Part shown: positions 1 through 3,894 of the stretch, piece by piece
How the letters are laid out: every line of letters starts with the position of its first letter
How positions within the stretch are numbered: the stretch's first letter is position 1
DNA from: Pseudomonadota bacterium
GTDB taxonomy: Bacteria; Pseudomonadota; Alphaproteobacteria; Sphingomonadales; Sphingomonadaceae
Length of the DNA: 6,584 nt
Assembly (NCBI GenBank): GCA_023413015.1
Contig: JAEZQR010000310.1
Span: 1 to 6,584 of the forward strand
Direction of reading: 5' to 3'
Position numbers and translations under genes: made by a program
The notes under the pieces: generated by a model
Databases searched by the model: none
Told to the model about the DNA's origin: nothing
What the model saw: the letters and a program-made list of their open reading frames with translations, nothing else

Positions 1-182
1 TCCGCAGCAGCGGCGGCAAATCGTCGGGCGGCGTCGCGGTCGTTGATGTTGTTGCTGCCAAGAGACCGCTTCAGCTCGCGAGGAGCGCCAGGGATATGTG
101 ATCGCAACTCGCGCGGGAACTCGCGGCGATAGTTCAGCCGTCCATTCTTGGTGCGTTGTAGGTAGTCCACCGCAGCGCCCAT
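1..182 (-). CDS. Tyrosine recombinase/phage-type integrase, N-terminal fragment cut by the left edge
   Basis: Reading the minus strand from the ATG at 182-180 gives 60 uninterrupted codons that run off position 1. The protein starts MGAAVDYLQRTKNGRLNYRR and continues with EFPRELR, IPGAPRELKRSLG and an Ala-rich stretch. A 'Tyr-Leu ... Tyr-Arg-Arg-x-Phe/Val-Pro ... Leu-Arg ... Leu-x-x-Ser-Leu' opening is typical of the N-terminal DNA-binding part of phage/island tyrosine integrases. The catalytic domain (Arg-His-Arg-Tyr) lies outside the window, so activity cannot be judged. The start is supported by a GGAG-like Shine-Dalgarno at 186-189. No in-frame ATG, GTG or TTG lies upstream before the stop codons near 270-275. 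Its position, 96 bp downstream of the 3' end of tRNA-Leu and on the same strand, is the usual arrangement for an integrase of an element inserted in that tRNA. Family assignment is by pattern recognition of a short fragment. A DNA-binding protein of another type is less likely. Confidence 0.78.
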   Translation of the reverse strand, partial: MGAAVDYLQRTKNGRLNYRREFPRELRSHIPGAPRELKRSLGSNNINDRDAARRFAAAAA

Positions 183-189
183 CGCTCCA

Positions 190-221
190 CTTCCCGTACC
201 GAGTTTCGTACCCTCGGGAAG
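190..221 (-). promoter_or_regulatory. Hairpin in the integrase leader, next to its ribosome binding site
   Basis: Perfect 7-bp arms CTTCCCG (190-196 on the plus strand) and CGGGAAG (215-221) enclose an 18-base loop. On the integrase transcript the 3' arm ends just before the GGAG of the ribosome binding site. A second, mutually exclusive 5-bp pairing (CCGAG with CTCGG) overlaps the first arm, and the hexamer CGTACC occurs twice (195-200 and 207-212). No T-run follows, so it is not an intrinsic terminator. It could be a translational control structure or a protein-binding site. Both roles are inferred from position only. Confidence 0.35.
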
Positions 222-230
222 CCTATAGGC
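221..230. repeat. Perfect 10-bp palindrome GCCTATAGGC
   Basis: The sequence is identical to its own reverse complement. It sits between the candidate integrase -10 element and the leader hairpin, roughly where transcription would begin. A dimeric repressor or excisionase-type protein could bind such a site, but a 10-bp palindrome can also arise by chance. Confidence 0.35.
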
Positions 231-245
231 CGCTAGTATCGCTAG
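231..245. repeat. Direct repeat CGCTAG x2, 9-bp period, over the integrase -10 region
   Basis: CGCTAG occurs at 231-236 and again at 240-245, separated by TAT. The pair overlaps the candidate -10 element of the integrase promoter. The same CTAGC core appears in the anticodon stem of the neighbouring tRNA. Short direct repeats beside an att site and an integrase gene are often arm-type integrase sites or binding sites for a directionality factor. That role is inference. Confidence 0.35.
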
Positions 246-262
246 TTTTTCTGCCGTTTCAA
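235..262 (-). promoter_or_regulatory. Candidate integrase promoter
   Basis: On the minus strand TTGAAA (257-262, one mismatch to the TTGACA consensus) is followed after 16 bases by GATACT (235-240, four of six matches to TATAAT). Transcription would begin near 228 and leave a leader of about 46 bases before the integrase ATG, containing the palindrome end and the hairpin. No experimental support is visible. The upstream tRNA promoter could also contribute by readthrough. Confidence 0.4.
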
Positions 263-274
263 GCCGTTAGGCTT
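261..274 (-). repeat. Short inverted repeat just after the tRNA 3' end
   Basis: AAGCC (261-265) and GGCTT (270-274) form a 5-bp stem with a 4-base loop, directly downstream of the encoded CCA of tRNA-Leu. On the tRNA transcript it is followed by an A-rich stretch and not a U-run, so it does not look like a working intrinsic terminator. It could mark 3'-end processing or be part of the attachment region. Confidence 0.3.
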
Positions 275-278
275 AAGC

Positions 279-365
279 TGGTGCCCAGGAAAGGACTCGA
301 ACCTTCACGCCGTTTCCGGCACTAGCACCTGAAGCTAGCGCGTCTACCAATTCCGCCACCTGGGC
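279..365 (-). tRNA. tRNA-Leu, anticodon CAG
   Basis: The minus strand folds into a complete class II tRNA of 84 bases plus an encoded CCA (279-281). The acceptor stem pairs GCCCAGG (365-359) with CCTGGGC (289-283), with A as the discriminator base. The D region contains GGAATTGGTAGACGC. The anticodon stem CTAGC/GCTAG encloses the loop TTCAGGT, giving anticodon CAG, which reads the leucine codon CUG. A long variable arm (TGCCG-GAAA-CGGCG), expected for leucine tRNAs, precedes a T arm with TTCGAGT. The gene is intact. An integrase gene reading in the same direction starts 96 bp beyond its 3' end, so this tRNA is very likely the attachment site of an integrated element, with the 3' half of the gene regenerated or retained at this border. 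Confidence 0.96.
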
Positions 366-399
366 AAGGAGCCGGACCGCTGATCTGCGGAGAGGCCGC

Positions 400-428
400 G
401 ACGTAAGCGGCGGCGGCGCTGTTGTCAA
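400..428 (-). promoter_or_regulatory. Candidate promoter of tRNA-Leu
   Basis: The minus strand carries a perfect -35 hexamer TTGACA (423-428). With a 17-base spacer the -10 position (400-405) reads TACGTC, a weak match that keeps only the leading TA. Transcription would begin near 393, about 28 bases before the mature tRNA 5' end, through a GC-rich discriminator (CGCGGCC). A strong -35 with a degenerate -10 and a GC-rich start region fits growth-rate-regulated stable RNA promoters in GC-rich alphaproteobacteria. The growth-rate regulation is inference. Confidence 0.5.
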
Positions 429-482
429 CGGGCGATGAAAGCGCCAAAGGGATCGCGGCTTTCTTCTTCGCTGTTAGGTCAT

Positions 483-1442
483 ATGGACAGGCTGATCACC
501 ATCATCGGCGGCGCGGGCTTCATCGGCCGCTATGTCGTGCAGGAACTGGCGCGCAACGGCGCGCGCCTTCGCATCGTCGTGCGCGACGCGCATCGTGCCG
601 CGCACCTCAAGCCACTAGGCGGAATTGGCCAGATCCAACTGGTCGAGGGCGACATTCGCGACGCTAAGCTGATCGAGGCCGCCTGCATCGGCGCCTCCGG
701 CGTCATCAACCTTGTGGGCCTGCTCGACGAGCGCGGCGCGCGCTTCAACGACGTGCACGTGCGCGGCGCGCGCAACGTCGCCGAAGCCGCCGCCAAGGCG
801 GGTGCGCAGGCAATGGTCCACATCGCGGCGATCGGTGCAGCCCCCGATTCGCCGTCCGCCTACGGGCGCACCAAGGGCGAGGGCGAGGCGGCAGTACGTG
901 CGGCCTTCCCGACTGCCACGATCATCCGCCCGTCGGTTGTGTTCGGGCCCGAGGATCAGTTCGTCAACCGCTTCGCCGCGCTCACCCGCGGGCTGCCGTT
1001 CGTGGTGCCGGTGGTGGCGGGCAAGACACGCTTCCAGCCGGTCTATGTGCTCGATGTTGCGCGCGCGATCGCAGCGGCCGTCGAGGACCCTGTCCGCTTC
1101 GGCGGCCAGACCTTCGAACTCGGCGGGCCGAAGACCTACACGATGCACCAGCTGATCGCCTGGATCGCTGACCAGACCTATACGAACAAGCTGCTGGTCG
1201 ACGTACCCGACGCCATTGCGGCACGACTGGCCTCGCTCACTGGCTGGTTGCCGGGCGCGCCGCTGACGCGCGACCAGTGGCTGATGCTGCAGGAACACAA
1301 TGTGGTGAGAGAAGGTGCGGCGGGGCTCGAGGCGTTCGGGCTGCGGCCGACGCCGCTGGAGGCGATCGCGCCCGCCTATCTCGTCCGCTACCGCAAGCAC
1401 GGCCGCTTCAACCGGGGCGAGCAGGACAACGCGGCCTACTAG
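483..1442 (+). CDS. Complex I NDUFA9-like NAD(P)-binding protein (atypical SDR)
   Basis: The protein has 319 residues from the ATG at 483. It opens with a Rossmann fold: beta strand ITII, then the dinucleotide-binding GGAGFIG at residues 9-15, followed by acidic Asp35 (VVRD) and GDIRD at 56-60. A YGRTK motif (Tyr127, Lys131) corresponds to the YxxxK of short-chain dehydrogenase relatives, and RPSVVFGPEDQF (149-160) is characteristic of the NDUFA9-like subgroup. Mitochondrial NDUFA9 is an accessory subunit of respiratory complex I. The bacterial relatives are annotated by similarity, and their substrate or true complex I role is unproven. There is no signal peptide. An in-frame ATG at 435 would add 16 residues (MKAPKGSRLSSSLLGH), but these lie before the natural start of the fold and have no clear ribosome site, so 483 is preferred (TAGG at 474-477). 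It ends 25 bp before uppP and probably shares its transcript. Confidence 0.85.
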   Translation: MDRLITIIGGAGFIGRYVVQELARNGARLRIVVRDAHRAAHLKPLGGIGQIQLVEGDIRDAKLIEAACIGASGVINLVGLLDERGARFNDVHVRGARNVAEAAAKAGAQAMVHIAAIGAAPDSPSAYGRTKGEGEAAVRAAFPTATIIRPSVVFGPEDQFVNRFAALTRGLPFVVPVVAGKTRFQPVYVLDVARAIAAAVEDPVRFGGQTFELGGPKTYTMHQLIAWIADQTYTNKLLVDVPDAIAARLASLTGWLPGAPLTRDQWLMLQEHNVVREGAAGLEAFGLRPTPLEAIAPAYLVRYRKHGRFNRGEQDNAAY

Positions 1443-1457
1443 CGCCCGCCCATCACC

Positions 1458-1470
1458 GGAGTAACGCGTG
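1458..1470 (+). promoter_or_regulatory. Ribosome binding site and GTG start of uppP
   Basis: GGAG at 1458-1461 stands six bases before a GTG at 1468. No in-frame ATG fits the family N-terminus, because the conserved motif with Glu16 and Glu20 follows at the normal distance from this GTG. The site fixes the start codon as GTG. Confidence 0.75.
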
Positions 1471-2274
1471 GACGATTCGTCGCTGCTCGCCGCGATCCTG
1501 CTCGGCCTTGTCGAAGGGCTGACCGAGTTCCTGCCGGTCTCCTCGACCGGGCATCTCATCCTGGGGGCCGAACTGCTGGGCTTCACCGGTGAGGGAAGCG
1601 CCACCTTCAAGATCGCGATCCAGCTCGGCGCGATCCTCGCCGTGCTCGTCGCCTATCAGCACAAGTTCCGCACCGTGCTCGGCGGGCTCGTCCGCCGCGA
1701 GCCGGCGGCGGTGTCGTTCACGCGCAACATCCTGCTCGGCTTCCTGCCCGCGATGCTGATCGGCGTGGTCGTCTACAAGGGCGTCAAGGCGCTGCTCGAG
1801 TCGCCGCTGACCGTGGCGGTGGCGCTGATCGTCGGCGGCATCGCGATCCTGGTGATCGAACAGCTGGTGAAGGCGATCCGCATCGAAAGCGTCGAGGCGA
1901 TGCCGGCGACGACCGCACTCAAGATCGGCCTGGTCCAGTGTCTCGCGATGATTCCCGGCGTATCGCGCTCGGGCGCGACGATCATGGGCGCGCTGCTCCT
2001 GGGCGTCGAGCGGCGGACGGCGGCGGAATTCAGCTTCTTCCTGGCCGTCCCGACGATGGCGGCCGCCACCGCCTACGACCTCTACAAGTCGCGTCATCTG
2101 CTGAGTTTCGACGACATGAGCCTGATCGCGATCGGCTTCGGCGTTGCGTTCGTGACAGCACTGGCCGTCGTGAAATCGCTCGTCGCGTTCGTCGGCCGCT
2201 ACGGCTTCGCCCCGTTTGCTTGGTATCGCATTGCGCTAGGGACTGCCGCCTTGGTCTGGCTTCTAGGCAGATAA
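1468..2274 (+). CDS. uppP: Undecaprenyl-diphosphatase UppP (BacA)
   Basis: This integral membrane enzyme dephosphorylates undecaprenyl diphosphate to undecaprenyl phosphate, the carrier used for peptidoglycan and other envelope polymers. Its presence can also raise bacitracin tolerance. The 268-residue length is normal for the family. The first signature is EGLTEFLPVSSTGH at residues 16-29, with the catalytic-region Glu16, Glu20, Ser26 and His29. The second is PGVSRSGAT at 163-171, with the essential Arg167. Hydrophobic stretches near residues 50-63, 88-103, 115-132, 186-203, 217-240 and 250-266, plus the two re-entrant signature regions, match the known multi-spanning fold. It follows the NDUFA9-like gene by 25 bp on the same strand, consistent with an operon. 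No signal peptide or truncation is seen. The family assignment is firm. Confidence 0.97.
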   Translation: MDDSSLLAAILLGLVEGLTEFLPVSSTGHLILGAELLGFTGEGSATFKIAIQLGAILAVLVAYQHKFRTVLGGLVRREPAAVSFTRNILLGFLPAMLIGVVVYKGVKALLESPLTVAVALIVGGIAILVIEQLVKAIRIESVEAMPATTALKIGLVQCLAMIPGVSRSGATIMGALLLGVERRTAAEFSFFLAVPTMAAATAYDLYKSRHLLSFDDMSLIAIGFGVAFVTALAVVKSLVAFVGRYGFAPFAWYRIALGTAALVWLLGR

Positions 2275-2294
2275 TACCGAATCGGAATTTTATT

Positions 2295-2313
2295 TAGCGA
2301 AGCCGTTTCGCTA
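2295..2313. repeat. 7-bp inverted repeat downstream of uppP
   Basis: TAGCGAA (2295-2301) and TTCGCTA (2307-2313) are perfect inverted arms around a 5-base loop, GCCGT. The structure lies 20 bases after the uppP stop codon. No T-run follows on either strand, so a standard intrinsic terminator is not supported. It could be a 3'-end stabilising hairpin, a terminator without a U-tail, or an operator for gltDB. Confidence 0.45.
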
Positions 2314-2340
2314 CGCGCCCGAAAACCGCGTCATTTGGGC

Positions 2341-2368
2341 TTGGTAGTTCACATATGATAACTATAGA
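2341..2368 (+). promoter_or_regulatory. Candidate gltD promoter, upstream option
   Basis: TTGGTA (2341-2346) and TATAGA (2363-2368) are separated by 16 bases. Each matches the sigma-70 consensus at four of six positions. The leader would be about 60 bases. The assignment is tentative, and a second option lies closer to the gene. Confidence 0.3.
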
Positions 2369-2381
2369 GCTATTTTTGCGT

Positions 2382-2406
2382 GACTCGGTGATTCAGGCAC
2401 TATAAG
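2382..2406 (+). promoter_or_regulatory. Candidate gltD promoter, downstream option, with two GANTC sites
   Basis: TATAAG at 2401-2406 is a good -10 candidate, 28 bases before the gltD ATG. Directly upstream lie GACTC (2382-2386) and GATTC (2390-2394), both GANTC motifs, within the -35 to -10 interval. A third site, GAATC, lies at 2279-2283. In alphaproteobacteria GANTC is methylated by CcrM, and GcrA activates some promoters carrying such sites between -35 and -10. No good -35 hexamer is seen at standard spacing, which would fit an activator-dependent promoter. Regulation by methylation is inference. Confidence 0.3.
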
Positions 2407-2423
2407 TCTCGCGCAATCCTATG

Positions 2424-2437
2424 AGGGTTGAGCGATG
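2424..2437 (+). promoter_or_regulatory. Ribosome binding site of gltD
   Basis: GAGGG at 2423-2427 precedes the ATG at 2435 by seven bases, a normal Shine-Dalgarno distance. This supports the 2435 start over the in-frame Met at codon 6. Confidence 0.65.
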
Positions 2438-3892
2438 GCCGAAGAAATAATGTTGCGCTTCGTTAACGTCGAGCAGGCCTATCCTGCCAAACGACTAGCG
2501 GAAGATCGCGCGCATGACTTCCTTGAGATCGCGCGCCCCTACATCGTCGCCAAGGCCGAGGAACAGTCATCACGCTGCTCGCAGTGCGGCGTGCCCTTCT
2601 GTCAGGTGCACTGTCCGCTCCATAATCATATCCCTGACTGGCTGAAGCTCACCGCCGAGGGGCGGCTTCGCGAAGCCTATGAGCTGTCGAACGCGACGAG
2701 CAGCATGCCCGAGATCTGCGGCCGCATCTGCCCGCAGGACCGGCTGTGCGAAGGCAATTGCGTGATCGAGCAGTCGGGCCACGGCGCGGTGACCATCGGA
2801 TCGGTCGAGAAGTTCATCACCGACACCGCTTGGGAGCAGGGCTGGGTCGAGCCGCTGCGCCCCGTCGCCGACCGGTCGGGACAGTCGGTGGCGATCATCG
2901 GTGCCGGCCCCGCGGGGCTGACGGCCGCCGAACGGCTGCGGATCAAGGGCTACGAGGTGCACGTCTACGACCGCCACGACCGCGCGGGTGGCCTGCTGAC
3001 CTACGGCATCCCTGGCTTCAAGCTGGAGAAGGATGTCGTTGGCCGCCGCGTAGCTCGATTGGCGGAGGGCGGAATCGTCTTTCATCCGAGCTTCGAAGCG
3101 GGGCGCGATGCGAGCCTGGCCGAGCTCAGGCGGCAGCATGACGCGGTGCTGATCGCGACCGGCGTGTACCGGGCGCGCGAGGCGGCGGTGCCGGGCACCG
3201 GGCTCGGCGGCGTGGTGCCGGCGCTCGCCTATCTCACCGCCTCGAACCGCAAGGGCTTCGGTGACGTGGTGTCCGAGTTCGACTCCGGCGCGCTCGACGC
3301 CAAGGGCAAGCGCGTGGTGGTGATCGGCGGCGGTGACACCGCGATGGACTGCGTACGGACCGCCGTGCGGCAAGGTGCTGCGAGCGTCACCTGCCTCTAT
3401 CGCCGCGACCGCGCCAACATGCCAGGCAGTCAACGCGAGGTGACGCATGCGGAAGAGGAAGGCGTGCGCTTCGAATGGCTGTCGGCGCCGGTGGCGATCG
3501 AGGGCGACGGCACGGTGACGGCGGTTCGCGCGCACCGGATGCGGCTGGGCAGTCCCGACGCTTCCGGTCGCCGCGCCCCCGAGGCGGAGCCGGGGGCCGA
3601 CTTCGCGCTCGATGCCGACCTCGTGATCATGGCGCTCGGCTTCGATCCCGAGGAGCTGCCGGCGATGTTCGGCGCACCCGAACTCGCCGTCACCCGCTGG
3701 GGCACGCTGCGCGTCGATCACAAGACGATGCAGACGAGCCTCGATGGCGTGTTCGCCGCCGGCGACATCGTGCGCGGCGCGTCGCTGGTCGTCTGGGCGG
3801 TGCGCGACGGACGCGACGTCGCCGACGCGATGCACCGCTATCTCGCGGCGAAGGCCGAAGCGCCCGTCGCCGCCCGAGCCGAGGCCGCCTGA
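2435..3892 (+). CDS. gltD: Glutamate synthase (NADPH) small subunit, GltD
   Basis: GltD oxidises NADPH on FAD and passes electrons through Fe-S clusters to the large subunit, where 2-oxoglutarate is aminated to glutamate. The 485-residue length is normal. The N-terminal domain has two cysteine clusters, Cys48/51/56/60 and Cys95/99/105/109, the pattern that binds [4Fe-4S] centres. The FAD-binding GAGPAG is at residues 156-161, followed by GGLLTYGIPGFKLEK at 185-199. The NADPH-binding GGGDTAMD is at 298-305, with LYRRDR at 321-326. The second FAD motif, AAGDIVRGASLVVWAV, spans 441-456 with Asp444. All motifs are intact. The C-terminus ends in an Ala/Glu-rich tail. The gltB start codon follows after 2 bp, so the two subunits are surely co-transcribed and probably translationally coupled. 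Related FAD-NADPH modules occur in other enzymes (dihydropyrimidine dehydrogenase, for example), but the adjacent gltB settles the assignment. Confidence 0.97.
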   Translation: MAEEIMLRFVNVEQAYPAKRLAEDRAHDFLEIARPYIVAKAEEQSSRCSQCGVPFCQVHCPLHNHIPDWLKLTAEGRLREAYELSNATSSMPEICGRICPQDRLCEGNCVIEQSGHGAVTIGSVEKFITDTAWEQGWVEPLRPVADRSGQSVAIIGAGPAGLTAAERLRIKGYEVHVYDRHDRAGGLLTYGIPGFKLEKDVVGRRVARLAEGGIVFHPSFEAGRDASLAELRRQHDAVLIATGVYRAREAAVPGTGLGGVVPALAYLTASNRKGFGDVVSEFDSGALDAKGKRVVVIGGGDTAMDCVRTAVRQGAASVTCLYRRDRANMPGSQREVTHAEEEGVRFEWLSAPVAIEGDGTVTAVRAHRMRLGSPDASGRRAPEAEPGADFALDADLVIMALGFDPEELPAMFGAPELAVTRWGTLRVDHKTMQTSLDGVFAAGDIVRGASLVVWAVRDGRDVADAMHRYLAAKAEAPVAARAEAA

Positions 3893-3894
3893 CC

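Larger units (their letters stand above)
2275..2434. other. Intergenic region between uppP and gltD, AT-richer than its surroundings
   Basis: This 160-bp stretch is clearly more AT-rich than the flanking genes. It contains a 7-bp inverted repeat, AT-rich hexamers resembling -35 and -10 elements, GANTC methylation motifs and the gltD ribosome binding site. No open reading frame or RNA gene is supported in it. It is the expected place for the end of the uppP transcript and the start of the gltDB transcript. Confidence 0.6.

Noticed and set aside
98..325. Plus-strand reading frame of 75 codons
   Set aside because: It runs antisense through the integrase start, its leader and half of the tRNA. 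It has no recognisable protein features.
435..482. Upstream in-frame ATG extending the NDUFA9-like protein by 16 residues
   Set aside because: The extra residues precede the first beta strand of the Rossmann fold, resemble no family N-terminus, and have no convincing ribosome site.
615..1610. Minus-strand frame of 331 codons opposite the NDUFA9-like gene and uppP
   Set aside because: It spans the junction of two clear plus-strand genes and has an Arg/His-rich composition typical of an antisense shadow in high-GC DNA.
2275..2294. Possible intrinsic terminator after uppP (CCGAATCGG followed by a T-rich stretch)
   Set aside because: The arms are 4 bp around a single base and cannot form a stable hairpin.
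2391..2415. Possible sigma-54 promoter before gltD (GGCAC around 2396-2400)
   Set aside because: The required GC element at the matching -12 position is absent at the correct spacing.
2570..3835. Minus-strand frame of 421 codons opposite gltD
   Set aside because: This is an antisense shadow. The plus-strand frame carries every GltD cofactor motif.
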